This document shows positions 1 through 8,904 of a stretch of 64,000 bases of DNA, piece after piece. The stretch comes from Listeria weihenstephanensis. Lineage in GTDB: Bacteria; Bacillota; Bacilli; Lactobacillales; Listeriaceae. The DNA is taken from assembly GCF_003534205.1 (NCBI RefSeq), contig NZ_CP011102.1:635001-699000 (forward strand), written 5' to 3'. Under the pieces are notes generated by a model. That model ran no database searches. It was not told where the DNA came from and saw nothing but the letters and a program-made list of their open reading frames with translations. How positions within the stretch are numbered: position 1 is the stretch's first letter; each line of letters starts with the position of its first letter. The position numbers and the translations under genes were made by a program.

Positions 1-1
1 T

Positions 2-73
2 GCGGAAGTAGTTCAGTGGTAGAACATCACCTTGCCAAGGTGGGGGTCGCGAGTTCGAACCTCGTCTTCCGCT
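2..73 (+). tRNA. tRNA-Gly (GCC)
   Basis: A full cloverleaf can be drawn. The acceptor arms are GCGGAAG (2-8) and CTTCCGC (66-72), with discriminator T73. The anticodon GCC is at 34-36 and the T-arm contains GTTCGAA. CCA is not encoded. It is the first of three tRNAs in tandem and probably the tail of a larger tRNA array left of the window. Confidence 0.95.
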
Positions 74-89
74 TATTTATTTTTATTCT

Positions 90-160
<71 letters not shown>

Positions 161-205
161 CCATTGAAATTAAATTAAGAATAAAGTATAATGTAATAGT
201 ATTAT

Positions 206-289
206 GCCGGCGTGGCGGAATTGGCAGACGCGCTGGACTCAAAATCCAGTGATCTCACGATCGTGCCGGTTCGACCCCGGCCGCCGGTA
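206..289 (+). tRNA. tRNA-Leu (CAA)
   Basis: A class II tRNA of 84 nt with a long variable arm. The acceptor arms are GCCGGCG (206-212) and CGCCGGT (282-288), closed by a G-U pair. The anticodon loop CTCAAAA gives CAA. It is the last gene of the tRNA group and is followed by an intrinsic terminator. Confidence 0.94.
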
Positions 290-298
290 TCCAAAGGA

Positions 299-331
299 AT
301 CCTAACATGATTAAAGTGTTAGGATTTTTTG
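299..331 (+). terminator. Rho-independent terminator after the tRNA group
   Basis: The stem CCTAACA / TGTTAGG is followed by TTTTTT. It closes the tRNA transcript. Confidence 0.85.
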
Positions 332-337
332 TATATA

Positions 338-478
338 GTAATATCCTTCCTTTGGATTGGGTTTCGTCACTTCTATCTTAAAGGATGTTGATATTACTGT
401 GTATTTTTTTTGTCTTGAAATGAGAACAAAAAAATGCTGAGGCAGATTATTTTCTACCCCAACATTTATTATAGGACC
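338..478 (-). mobile_element. Solo end (remnant) of an ISL3-family insertion sequence
   Basis: This 141-bp stretch matches the non-coding transposase-side end of the intact IS at 47560-47700. By eye there are about six substitutions and one indel. It starts where the transposase start codon would lie and stops at the terminal inverted repeat (end ...GGACC at 474-478). No transposase codons remain. The RBS-masking hairpin of the IS leader is still visible at about 340-395. A direct repeat TAGGACCTTTTTT (472-484 and 487-499) joins it to the 3' end of ada. Confidence 0.85.
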
Positions 479-485
479 TTTTTTT

Positions 486-1532
486 CTAGGACCTTTTTTC
501 ATGGGCTAGTAACCATTCTTTACGAGCTAAGCCGCCACCATAGCCGCCAAGTTCTCCGTTGCTGTTTATGACGCGATGACATGGAACAATAAGGGATAGT
601 TGATTGGCTCCATTGGCTCGTGCTACAGCTCGGAAGGCTTTTGAATTGTTGATCTTATTTGCTAATTGACTGTACGAAACAGTATCGCCAAAAGGAATAG
701 TCTGAAGGGTTTGCCATACGAGTTGTTGGAAATCAGAACCTTTGTAGGCGATGGGGACTTGAAATGATTTTAGATTACCCTCAAAATATGCGGTGAGTTC
801 TTCACGCAACATGCTGAATATTGCCTGATTTCCTGGAATAATAGCGGCATGCCACTTTTTGCGTAACGTTTCAATTTCTGTTTCTAGGCCGCGGCGATCA
901 ACAAATTCTAATAAAATTAGTGCTTCTTCATTGGCGATAGCAACCATGGAACCAAGTGGGGTTTCGATCCAAGTGGAGACGAGAATTGTGAGTGACTTGG
1001 CGTTTTTAGGGATGGTTCCCATTGTGCGTGTGAAGGCATCTCGGAAGCCATTACCTGATTCGTAACCTCCCTCTAGTTGGGCGTCAATAATTGGTGCACC
1101 ATTGCGAATATGATGGAAGGCAAAACCGAGACGGCGTGCCCTAGCGTATTCGATAAAGGTCATACCAAATTGCTTTTTAAATTGTCTTCTGGCGGTATTT
1201 GCGCTAATTGAGAGTTCATCAAAGTCTTTGTCGGTCCATTTTCGTTCTGGATTTTCTTCAATTGCTTGAACGAGTTGTTTTACTGATTCGGATAGATTGC
1301 TTGGATTGCTTAACGGCTGACATCGTTTGCATGGCCGGTAGGAAGCGAGAACGGCTTCTTGAGCGGTTTCAAAGAATTCACAGTTTGCTTTATTTGGTTT
1401 TTTGGCTGGGCAGGTTGGACGGCAGAGGATCCCAGTTGTTTTCACGCCAACGTAGAAAACTCCTTCGTAGCGAGTATCTTTTGCAACAAGCATATCGTAA
1501 AATTTATCTATTTTGGATTGCTCAATAATCAT
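486..1532 (-). CDS. ada: Bifunctional Ada: AraC-type regulator / O6-methylguanine-DNA methyltransferase
   Basis: A 348-residue protein of full Ada length. It removes alkyl groups from DNA and activates the adaptive response. The N-terminal Ada zinc domain carries cysteines near residues 37-41 (CRPTC) and 69-72 (CKRC). An AraC-type helix-turn-helix region follows at about 85-175. The C-terminal methyltransferase domain has the active-site PCHRV motif at about 316-320. The start at 1532 has GAGGAG 7 nt upstream. It is second in a two-gene minus-strand unit, 3 bp after the PEP-mutase-like gene. Its 3' end abuts an IS remnant, but the C-terminus is of normal length. Confidence 0.93.
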   Translation of the reverse strand: MIIEQSKIDKFYDMLVAKDTRYEGVFYVGVKTTGILCRPTCPAKKPNKANCEFFETAQEAVLASYRPCKRCQPLSNPSNLSESVKQLVQAIEENPERKWTDKDFDELSISANTARRQFKKQFGMTFIEYARARRLGFAFHHIRNGAPIIDAQLEGGYESGNGFRDAFTRTMGTIPKNAKSLTILVSTWIETPLGSMVAIANEEALILLEFVDRRGLETEIETLRKKWHAAIIPGNQAIFSMLREELTAYFEGNLKSFQVPIAYKGSDFQQLVWQTLQTIPFGDTVSYSQLANKINNSKAFRAVARANGANQLSLIVPCHRVINSNGELGGYGGGLARKEWLLAHEKRS

Positions 1533-1535
1533 AGG

Positions 1536-2273
1536 TCAACTCCTCATCATTTTTTTCGCATTGGTTTCAAGTTGACCTTGTATATTTAAAAATGCGGTCG
1601 GTCCACAGCTAATTCTAGCAACGCCAGTATTTTTAAATAAACTGGGTTCGTAGCTTGTCATGATATTGACAGGAAGCGGGGAGTTTTCAGTGAAAATGCT
1701 GATTAAACTTAAATCTGTAAGCCCTGGAATAAAAATGCAATCAGCACCGGCTTCTTTGTATGCATCTGCGCGTTCTAGAGCTCGCTTTACAAGATCTGTT
1801 GTATGCATTGTTTCTTGAAAAAAAATATCGGTTCGCGCATTGATAAAAATGTCTTTATGAAGCTTTGTTGCGGTTGCTCGGATAGTTTGAATTCGCGCTG
1901 CTTGTTGTTCGATATTCCATAGTGTGTGTTCTTTGCGATCTTCAAAATTGATACCTTGTGCATCTAGTTGTAAGAAACGTTGGATATTTTCTGCGAGAGT
2001 ATCTAGTGAATTGGAGTAGGCACTTTCGATATCAAGATTTAGCGGCAGGCTTGTATTTTGCCGGATTTGATTCAAGAACCAGAGATTTTGGTCTAGTGGG
2101 AGCATTTCGCCGTCATTGTAACCCCAGGCCTGTGCTATGGCGAAACTACTTGTTGCGATCGCTTTGGCACCAGCATTTTCGACGGCTTTCATGGATGCGA
2201 TGTCCCAAATATTATATAGAATTAAAGGTTCCTTTTGAAAATGAGGCTCTTTGAACTGCGTGTATAAATCCAT
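1536..2273 (-). CDS. Isocitrate lyase / PEP mutase family protein
   Basis: A 245-residue TIM-barrel protein of the ICL/PEPM superfamily. This family makes or breaks C-C or C-P bonds next to a Mg-bound carboxylate. Visible family features are the early YNIWD segment, DIESAY at about 80 and the INARTD strand near 144-149. The isocitrate lyase KKCGH loop is not seen, so the substrate is unknown and could be a 2,3-dicarboxylate or phosphonate-like compound. AGGAG lies 8 nt before the start. It is co-directional with ada and ends 3 bp before it. A minus-strand TATAAT occurs at 2306-2311 without a clear -35. Confidence 0.8.
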   Translation of the reverse strand: MDLYTQFKEPHFQKEPLILYNIWDIASMKAVENAGAKAIATSSFAIAQAWGYNDGEMLPLDQNLWFLNQIRQNTSLPLNLDIESAYSNSLDTLAENIQRFLQLDAQGINFEDRKEHTLWNIEQQAARIQTIRATATKLHKDIFINARTDIFFQETMHTTDLVKRALERADAYKEAGADCIFIPGLTDLSLISIFTENSPLPVNIMTSYEPSLFKNTGVARISCGPTAFLNIQGQLETNAKKMMRS

Positions 2274-2563
2274 TTTATCATCTCCTAATCATTTGATAAA
2301 GTTATTATAACGCAAGGAGGAGGGTGCCGTACTCAGAAAATTAACATCAATGTCAGGAGCGGGATGTACATAAATACTCGCAAAAGGGCTGAAATATGGA
2401 GACTTGATGACATTTGGTGAATAATTTAATCATTCTCATATGTCTTTACGTGACGATTATCATGTAACTAGGGTAGAATGAGGTATACCAGTAAAAATAG
2501 CATAGGCTATTACGAGGATGATATATGTAAATTTGGATGAAATAGTCGAGGAGGAGTCGTATA

Positions 2564-3553
2564 ATGAGTATTTTAGTATTAGGTGGCGCGGGTTATGTAG
2601 GTTCCCATGCGGTGGATCAATTGGAGAACAGAGGGTACAAGGTAGTCGTGATTGATAATTTACAAACGGGTCATGTGGAATCGTTACATCCAGATGCTAC
2701 GTTTTATAAAGGTGATATTCGAGATAAAGCATTCATGCAGGATGTTTTTAAAAAGGAAGACATTGATGGTGTCATCCATTTTGCCGCGAATTCATTGGTG
2801 GGCGAGTCGGTTGAAATGCCACTCGAATACTTCAATAATAATGTTTATGGGACGCAAGTGGCGCTTGAAGTTATGGAAGAGTTCGGTGTTAAAAACATCG
2901 TCTTTTCTTCATCGGCTGCAACATACGGCGAGCCTAAAGTGATTCCAATTAAAGAAGATGCACCGACCAATCCTGAAAGCCCGTATGGCGAAACGAAATT
3001 AATGATGGAAAAAATCTTGAAATGGTGTGATAGAGCATATGATACGCGTTTTGTAGCTTTGCGCTATTTCAATGTTGCTGGTGCTAAATCGGATGGTACG
3101 ATTGGTGAAGATCATAATCCAGAGTCCCATCTTGTTCCGATTATTTTACAAACAGCGCTAGGACAACGCGCGGAGCTATCTATTTTTGGTGATGATTATG
3201 CGACTGAAGATGGTACGTGTATTCGTGATTATGTCCATGTGGTTGACCTAGTTGATGCGCATATTTTAGCATTGGAATACTTGAAAAACAGTGGCGAAAG
3301 CAATATTTTCAATCTGGGCAGTAGCCAAGGTTTTTCTGTGAAGGAGATGCTTGAGGCTGCTCGAAAAGTGACGGGAAAAGAGATTCCTGCTAAAATTGTA
3401 CCAAGACGTGCGGGCGATCCGAGTACGTTGATTGCTTCGAGCGATAAGGCGCGGAGTGTTTTGAAATGGAATCCGCAATTTACCGACGTGACGAAAATTA
3501 TTGAGGATGCTTGGAATTGGCACTCAAAAAATCCGAATGGTTACGGGAAATAA
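2564..3553 (+). CDS. galE: UDP-glucose 4-epimerase
   Basis: A 329-residue short-chain dehydrogenase-type epimerase that interconverts UDP-galactose and UDP-glucose with bound NAD. The Rossmann motif GGAGYVGS is at residues 7-14. The catalytic Ser (SSSAATYG) and the YGETK Tyr-Lys pair lie near 115-150, and the length is normal. A GAGGAGGAG ribosome site precedes ATG 2564. It is first in a galE-galM-pgcA run with short gaps that links galactose to glucose-1-phosphate and glucose-6-phosphate. No galK or galT is visible, so the main role may be supplying UDP-galactose for cell-wall polymers. Confidence 0.95.
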   Translation: MSILVLGGAGYVGSHAVDQLENRGYKVVVIDNLQTGHVESLHPDATFYKGDIRDKAFMQDVFKKEDIDGVIHFAANSLVGESVEMPLEYFNNNVYGTQVALEVMEEFGVKNIVFSSSAATYGEPKVIPIKEDAPTNPESPYGETKLMMEKILKWCDRAYDTRFVALRYFNVAGAKSDGTIGEDHNPESHLVPIILQTALGQRAELSIFGDDYATEDGTCIRDYVHVVDLVDAHILALEYLKNSGESNIFNLGSSQGFSVKEMLEAARKVTGKEIPAKIVPRRAGDPSTLIASSDKARSVLKWNPQFTDVTKIIEDAWNWHSKNPNGYGK

Positions 3554-3573
3554 GGTAGAAATGAGTTGGGATA

Positions 3574-4623
3574 ATGGGGATTACGAAGCGAAAGTTTGGT
3601 GTGTTACGCGGAACTGATGTGACGGAATATCGATTGGAGAACGCGAACGGTTTGCTAATTTGCGCGCTGGATTATGGTGGGATTGTGACCGAGGTGCGTG
3701 TGCCGGATCGTGACGGGAAGTTTGAGAATGTTTCGCTCGGATTTACTACGCTGGATGAATATTTAGCGCATTCGCCTTACTTTGGCGCGCTCGTTGGAAG
3801 AATTGCTGGACGGATTCGTGGCGGGAAGTTTGAATTAGACGGGGAAGTCTATGAGCTTACGAAAAATGCTGGTGAGAATCAGGTTCATGGTGGGCCAAAC
3901 AATTTTAGTAAGACGATTTGGGATGCTGAGCCGTTTGAAGTGGACGGTGCTGTTGGATTGAAATTAGCGCTTACGAGTCCGGATGGGATGAACGGTTTTC
4001 CCGGGAAATTGGAAGTGGAAGTAACGTATACGTTGACGAATAATGATGAATGGAAAATTAAGTATGAAGCAAAATCGGATGCAAAAACAGTGTTTAATCC
4101 GACGAACCATATTTATTTTAACTTGACGGGTGACGCGAGCCAGACTGTTTTAGGACATGAATTGAGGCTTACGAGTGATTATTTTGCCGCGCAGGGTGAG
4201 GACTCTATTCCTACGGGTGCGCTTGTCGATGTGACGGGAACGGTGTTTGATTTCCGTGATGGCCGAGCGATTCGAGATGGTACATTGAGTGAAGACGCGC
4301 AGACGAGACTTGTAGGCGATGGCTATGATCATGCGTTTTTATTGGATCATGCGACGGCAGATGTGGATGCTAGGCTTTATGATCCTGTATCTGGACGCGT
4401 GATGACGATGAAAACGGATTGTGATTCGGTTGTTGTTTATACGAGTAACCATTTTTCCGGTGCGTTTCAGATCGATGGTAAAACGGTGCCGAAATATGCT
4501 GGAATTACGATGGAAACGCAAGGTTTACCAAACGCGATGAACGAAGCTAATTTTGGTTCGGTAGTACTTGAACAGGATGAACTTTTTGAATCGGAAACGG
4601 TTTTTAGATTTGATGTGAAGTAG
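3574..4623 (+). CDS. galM: Aldose 1-epimerase (mutarotase)
   Basis: A 349-residue protein that interconverts alpha and beta anomers of galactose and glucose. Family motifs include VHGGP near residue 105 and the NPTNHIYFNL catalytic-His strand near 175-185. A C-terminal METQGLPNA segment precedes the Glu region. Length is normal. It lies 20 bp downstream of galE and 26 bp upstream of pgcA on the same strand. The ribosome site (GAGTTGGGATA) is weak, so translation may depend on upstream coupling. Confidence 0.93.
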   Translation: MGITKRKFGVLRGTDVTEYRLENANGLLICALDYGGIVTEVRVPDRDGKFENVSLGFTTLDEYLAHSPYFGALVGRIAGRIRGGKFELDGEVYELTKNAGENQVHGGPNNFSKTIWDAEPFEVDGAVGLKLALTSPDGMNGFPGKLEVEVTYTLTNNDEWKIKYEAKSDAKTVFNPTNHIYFNLTGDASQTVLGHELRLTSDYFAAQGEDSIPTGALVDVTGTVFDFRDGRAIRDGTLSEDAQTRLVGDGYDHAFLLDHATADVDARLYDPVSGRVMTMKTDCDSVVVYTSNHFSGAFQIDGKTVPKYAGITMETQGLPNAMNEANFGSVVLEQDELFESETVFRFDVK

Positions 4624-4649
4624 TTTTTTATTAGGAAGGAGTGCTTGGA

Positions 4650-6377
4650 ATGAATTGGCAGGATGAATATCAAAAATGGTTGGCGAATGAGGATTTAGAG
4701 GCGAGTTTGAAAGAAAAATTGCATGCGGAGAAAGATGATAAGGTGCTGGAGGACAGTTTCTATCGCAATATGGAATTCGGAACGGCTGGTATGCGTGGGA
4801 TTCTTGGTGCTGGAACGAACCGCATGAATATTTATACGATTCGTAAAGCCTCGGAAGGTTTGGCTCGTTATGTTGCTGAAAATGGTGAAGAGGCGAAGAA
4901 ACGTGGCGTGGTTATTGCGTATGATTGCCGCCATATGTCGACGGAATTTGCGTATGAATCAGCGAGGGTCCTTGGTTTTCACGGGATTAAGAGTTATGTG
5001 TTTGAGACGTTGCGTCCGACGCCGGAATTATCGTTTGCTGTGCGTCATTTGAATGCTTTTAGTGGTATCGTGATTACGGCGAGTCACAATCCAGCGGAGT
5101 ATAATGGTTACAAGGTTTATGGTGAAGACGGTGGGCAAATGCCGCCACATGGTGCAGACGCGGTGACGAGATACATTGATGAAATTGATGATATTTTTGC
5201 GGTGAAGGTGTCTGATAAAGCGGAACTTATTGCAAAGGGTATGCTTGACGTTATCAGTGAAAAAGTCGACACACCTTACTTGGAAAAAGTGAAGACGGTG
5301 ATTGTGAATAACGAGTTAGTTTCGAAGCATGGTAAGGATTTGAAAATTGTCTTTACACCGCTGCACGGAACGGGCGGGATGCTAGGTTTGAAGGCGCTGG
5401 AAAGTGTTGGTTTCACAAATGTAATTCAAGTGAAAGAGCAGTTTGAGCCTGATCCTAATTTTACAACGGTAAAATCGCCGAATCCTGAAAATCGTGAGGC
5501 ATTTGAAGTCGCGATTGCTTATGGTGAGAAATATGACGCTGATTTATTAGTTGGAACGGATCCAGATGCGGACCGTCTTGGTGTTGTTATTCGCACGAAA
5601 TCTGGGAAATATGAAGTCCTTAGCGGCAATCAGATTGGTGCGCTCATTTTACACTACTTGTTGAAACAGAAAAAAGCGCAGAACGAATTGCCGAAAAATG
5701 CGGCTGTTTTAAAATCAATTGTAACATCGGACTTAGGAACGCTGATTGCGGAACATTTTGATGTGGAAATGATGGAAGTGCTGACGGGCTTCAAGTTTAT
5801 CGCGGAGAAAATTCACCAATTTGAGGAGACGGGTTCGCATACGTTTGAATTTGGATATGAGGAAAGTAATGGTTTCATGGTGAAGCCGTTCACGCGTGAT
5901 AAAGATGCGATTCAGGCGCTTCTTGCCATTTGTGAAGTGACGTTGGATAGTAAGCAAGATGGTAAAACGCTCGCGGAAGATTTGGATGAGATTTATCAAC
6001 AATTTGGCTATTTTAAAGAGGAGCTCGTTTCTTTAACGATGAGTGGGAAAGATGGCTCGGAGCAAATTGGGAACATTATGAAGTCGTTCCGTGAATCAGT
6101 GCCAACAACAATGGGTGGCGAGAAGATTGCTAAAGTCGAGGATTATCAACTTAGTGAGCGTCATTATTTGGATACCGATAAGAAGGAAAGTATTGATATG
6201 TCTAAATCAAACGTGATTAAGTGTTTCCTTGAAGATGGTTCATGGTTCTGCCTTCGCCCATCTGGCACAGAGCCGAAAATCAAGTTCTACTTTAGTATTA
6301 AAGGTGAAACAGAAGCGAGCGCGACGGAGAAATTAGAGCGAGTTCGTAAAGCTTTGTTAGAAATTGTGGAGAAATAA
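4650..6377 (+). CDS. pgcA: Phosphoglucomutase / phosphomannomutase
   Basis: Interconverts glucose-1-phosphate and glucose-6-phosphate, which feeds UDP-glucose, wall teichoic acid and glycolipid synthesis. The phosphoserine loop TASHNP is near residue 145. The Mg loop DPDADR is near 310 and the phosphate-binding RPSGTEPK near 535. ATG 4650 (575 aa) is chosen because AAGGAG (4636-4641) sits 8 nt before it. The in-frame GTG at 4641 overlaps that ribosome site. It is third in the galE-galM-pgcA unit and ends in a terminator. Confidence 0.94.
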   Translation: MNWQDEYQKWLANEDLEASLKEKLHAEKDDKVLEDSFYRNMEFGTAGMRGILGAGTNRMNIYTIRKASEGLARYVAENGEEAKKRGVVIAYDCRHMSTEFAYESARVLGFHGIKSYVFETLRPTPELSFAVRHLNAFSGIVITASHNPAEYNGYKVYGEDGGQMPPHGADAVTRYIDEIDDIFAVKVSDKAELIAKGMLDVISEKVDTPYLEKVKTVIVNNELVSKHGKDLKIVFTPLHGTGGMLGLKALESVGFTNVIQVKEQFEPDPNFTTVKSPNPENREAFEVAIAYGEKYDADLLVGTDPDADRLGVVIRTKSGKYEVLSGNQIGALILHYLLKQKKAQNELPKNAAVLKSIVTSDLGTLIAEHFDVEMMEVLTGFKFIAEKIHQFEETGSHTFEFGYEESNGFMVKPFTRDKDAIQALLAICEVTLDSKQDGKTLAEDLDEIYQQFGYFKEELVSLTMSGKDGSEQIGNIMKSFRESVPTTMGGEKIAKVEDYQLSERHYLDTDKKESIDMSKSNVIKCFLEDGSWFCLRPSGTEPKIKFYFSIKGETEASATEKLERVRKALLEIVEK

Positions 6378-6390
6378 AGTACGGAAAATT

Positions 6391-6424
6391 GGCTTAGGGA
6401 ATTCATATCTCTAGGCCTTTTTTA
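6391..6424 (+). terminator. Terminator after pgcA
   Basis: GGCTTAGGGA pairs with TCTCTAGGCC using G-U pairs, followed by TTTTTT. Confidence 0.75.
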
Positions 6425-6439
6425 TTGGGGGTATGAGTA

Positions 6440-7087
6440 ATGATTGGAGTGCGGGAAGTATATGGGAAGCTATTAAATGAGCTGGGGTATCAGGAATGGT
6501 GGCCTGCCGAAACGGATTTTGAAATGATGATTGGCGCGATTTTAACGCAAAATACGAATTGGAAAAATGTTGAGAAGGCGTTTGTGAATTTAGAGGGGGT
6601 TCTAGAGCCTGAGAAAATTCAGGATATGGAATTGGAAGAATTGGCGCAGCGTATTCGGCCAAGCGGTTTTTTCAATCAGAAGGCGATCAAGATAAAGGCT
6701 TTTGTTGCTTGGTTTGAGATGTATGATTTCAATGTGGATGAGGTGAAAAAGCAACCAATGGAGCGGCTACGTGCGGAGTTACTTGCTATCAATGGTATCG
6801 GTCCGGAGACAGCAGATTGTATGTTGGCGTATGCGTTTGATAAACCGATATTGGTCATTGATGCTTATACAAGGCGCGTTTTCGGGCGTGTTGGATATGA
6901 GGTGCCTAAGAAATATGATGATTTTCGGCAGATGCTAGAGGCGCATATGCCAAATGAGCTCCAAGTCTTGCAGGAGTTTCACGCATTGATTGTGATGCAC
7001 TGCAAAAATCATTGCTTGAAAACGCCGATATGTCAGGGATGTCCACTAGAAAATGATTGCCTTAAAATTGGTGTAGAGTCAATATGA
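6440..7087 (+). CDS. HhH-GPD DNA glycosylase with 4Fe-4S cluster (endonuclease III superfamily, MagIII/Mpg-like)
   Basis: A 215-residue base-excision repair glycosylase. The helix-hairpin-helix is INGIGPETAD at about 114-123, the catalytic Asp lies in VIDAYTRR, and a C-terminal iron-sulfur motif C-X4-C-X6-C-X2-C-X5-C is present. At the position of the endonuclease III Schiff-base lysine (GVGRKTA in E. coli Nth) this protein has Glu (GIGPETA). A bifunctional lyase is therefore unlikely and a monofunctional alkyl-base glycosylase more likely. It is separate from the pgcA unit. Its stop codon overlaps a PlcR-box-like palindrome. Confidence 0.87.
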   Translation: MIGVREVYGKLLNELGYQEWWPAETDFEMMIGAILTQNTNWKNVEKAFVNLEGVLEPEKIQDMELEELAQRIRPSGFFNQKAIKIKAFVAWFEMYDFNVDEVKKQPMERLRAELLAINGIGPETADCMLAYAFDKPILVIDAYTRRVFGRVGYEVPKKYDDFRQMLEAHMPNELQVLQEFHALIVMHCKNHCLKTPICQGCPLENDCLKIGVESI

Positions 7088-7098
7088 TTATTCGCATA
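7083..7098. promoter_or_regulatory. PlcR-box-like palindrome, copy 1
   Basis: TATG-N8-CATA (TATGATTATTCGCATA) lies between the glycosylase stop and the end of the PlcR-like regulator. A near-identical copy in inverse orientation lies in that regulator's promoter region (7972). The outer half-sites equal the ends of the known PlcR box; the inner A and T differ. Confidence 0.5.
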
Positions 7099-7100
7099 TT

Positions 7101-7946
7101 TTAATACAAACCTTTCCTGCGTTTTGCGAGCTGGGCGGTAATGAATTGTTCGTCTAAATAGGAGGATAATTCTATGCTAAATTTGATCTTTCGAATGCCG
7201 TTCTGTTTTCGATCGGTTTGGATAAAGAGAACGCCAAGCTCGAAAAATAAATGGCTTAATTGGAAGGTCGTTTTTTGTTTTTGGCAGCAGGCAATGCCGA
7301 GGTGAATATATTCGATCGCGTTTAGATATTCGGATTGGTTGGCATAAAGGCGTGCGATATTCAAATAGATCGTAGGCATAAATTCAGAAGGTTCTTTTTG
7401 TTTATGTAAGTAAAGGAGACATTGATTCAGATATTTCAAGGCATAGATTTCGTTATTATCGTCTAAATAAGCGAGCGCTAAATAGCTGCTTATTAAGGCT
7501 TCGTGCGTGGTGGCGTGACGATTATTAAGCGCAAGAGCTTGTTCGAAAGCTTGAATCGAATTTTTGGGTGCCATTTTATATTGAAGTTCACAAACGCCAA
7601 GAAAAAAGTAATAGTGTGTCGCATGGGAATGTGTTTCAAATAAGGCGAGTGTTTTTTTATGTAAACTGGCGTAAAGCGTCTCAAAATCATGACTGAAAAA
7701 GAGCTCTTGTAGCTCTTTTTTTAATTGGATAAATGGAGAATCAAGCTCCGATGTGGATAAAAGGGCGTCGACGGTAATGCCAAGTTTTTGACAGATATTA
7801 TGGATGATGAGGACACTGGGTATTTCTAGTCCTTGTTCGACACGGCTAAGTAAGCTTTGGGAACAAATACCTTCAGCGAGTTGTTTTTGAGTCAGTTCTA
7901 GATCCGTTCGTAGATTTTTGATTGTTTTTCCAAGTTCTTTTGTCAT
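7101..7946 (-). CDS. PlcR-like (RRNPP-type) HTH-TPR transcriptional regulator
   Basis: A 281-residue cytoplasmic regulator. Residues 5-62 form an XRE-type helix-turn-helix (LTQKQLAEGICSQSLLSRVE). The rest is helical with TPR-like repeats (about 90-270). This matches the PlcR/Rgg/NprR layout, in which the C-terminus binds an imported signalling peptide. Start 7946 is preceded by GAGGTGATC. No convincing pro-peptide gene was found next to it. A motif resembling the PlcR box flanks the gene on both sides, so autoregulation is plausible. The ligand and targets are unknown. Confidence 0.8.
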   Translation of the reverse strand: MTKELGKTIKNLRTDLELTQKQLAEGICSQSLLSRVEQGLEIPSVLIIHNICQKLGITVDALLSTSELDSPFIQLKKELQELFFSHDFETLYASLHKKTLALFETHSHATHYYFFLGVCELQYKMAPKNSIQAFEQALALNNRHATTHEALISSYLALAYLDDNNEIYALKYLNQCLLYLHKQKEPSEFMPTIYLNIARLYANQSEYLNAIEYIHLGIACCQKQKTTFQLSHLFFELGVLFIQTDRKQNGIRKIKFSIELSSYLDEQFITAQLAKRRKGLY

Positions 7947-7971
7947 TTTTGATCACCTCAATAGTTCAATT

Positions 7972-7987
7972 TATGCGAATAGTCATT
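7972..7987. promoter_or_regulatory. PlcR-box-like element, copy 2
   Basis: TATGCGAATAGTCATT lies upstream of the PlcR-like regulator and upstream of lipM. It matches the reverse complement of copy 1 at 14 of 16 positions. It lies in the divergent 123-bp regulator/lipM intergenic region and could control either gene. Confidence 0.5.
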
Positions 7988-8069
7988 TGAAAGATAGCGG
8001 ATTCTTTCTTAGTATAAAGGTTACAAGATAAAATTCAAGTAGTATGCGCTTTTTAAAGGAGGCTTGGTG

Positions 8070-8888
8070 ATGACGGAGAAATGGATGTTGCTTGATCAGT
8101 CGAAATTAGATCCTGCAGTGAATATGGCGGTGGACGAGAAGTTAATGGACTGGCATCGTGCGGGTTTGATTCCGCCGGTTTTGCGATTTTATGGGTGGAC
8201 GCCAGCGGGGCTTTCGGTGGGTTATTTTCAACGTACGGAGGGGAAGATTGATCGGGAGGCAGTAGCGAGCCATGGTTTTCGGTTAGTACGGCGCCCAACT
8301 GGAGGTCAGGCGGTGCTTCATGATGATGAGTTGACGTATAGTTTTGTTATTTCGGAGGAGCATCAAGGTGTGCCAAAAACGATTAAAGAGGCTCATAAAC
8401 TAATTTCGGAGGCGCTTCTGTTGGGATTGGAAAAGTTGGATATTGATGCGAGTTTTGCCATGCCGGATGAGAAAAAGCAGGCTAGTGGGACGGCGATTTG
8501 TTTTGAAGAGCCATCTTGGTATGAAATCACGCTAAATGGAAGAAAAGTGATTGGTAGTGCGCAGGCGAGGCACGACGGGATTTTGTTGCAGCATGGTTCG
8601 ATACCGCTACATATGAATGCTGTTGAATTATTTGATCTGTTTGTTTTTGAGAACGACCGAGTAAAGGAACGGATGCTGCGGGCTTTCGGCGGGAAAGCGG
8701 CGGGAATTTTTGATTTGATTGGTAGAGAGATTCCGATAGAGGAGATGAAAGAGGCGTTCCAGCGAGGGTTTGCGGAAGTTTTTGAAGTGAGTTTTGAAAC
8801 GTTAACATTGACGGATGCGCAGTGGGATGAGATTCACACGCTTGCTGAGCAGAAATTCAGACGGGAAAGCTATTTATTTTCGCGGTAG
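8070..8888 (+). CDS. lipM: Octanoyltransferase LipM (lipoate-protein ligase fold)
   Basis: Transfers octanoyl groups from acyl carrier protein to GcvH, the first step of lipoate assembly in Gram-positives. Residues RRPTGG near 75-80 and VLHDDELTYS near 84-93 match the family. The catalytic Cys sits in ICFEEPSWYE, as in B. subtilis LipM. ATG 8070 (272 aa) is chosen because AAAGGAGG is 7 nt upstream; in-frame TTG and GTG codons at 8064 and 8067 are too close to it. It is followed 16 bp later by lipA. From memory, L. monocytogenes lacks a lipoate biosynthetic pathway. Confidence 0.9.
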   Translation: MTEKWMLLDQSKLDPAVNMAVDEKLMDWHRAGLIPPVLRFYGWTPAGLSVGYFQRTEGKIDREAVASHGFRLVRRPTGGQAVLHDDELTYSFVISEEHQGVPKTIKEAHKLISEALLLGLEKLDIDASFAMPDEKKQASGTAICFEEPSWYEITLNGRKVIGSAQARHDGILLQHGSIPLHMNAVELFDLFVFENDRVKERMLRAFGGKAAGIFDLIGREIPIEEMKEAFQRGFAEVFEVSFETLTLTDAQWDEIHTLAEQKFRRESYLFSR

Positions 8889-8904
8889 AAGGGGGATTTT
8901 GTGA

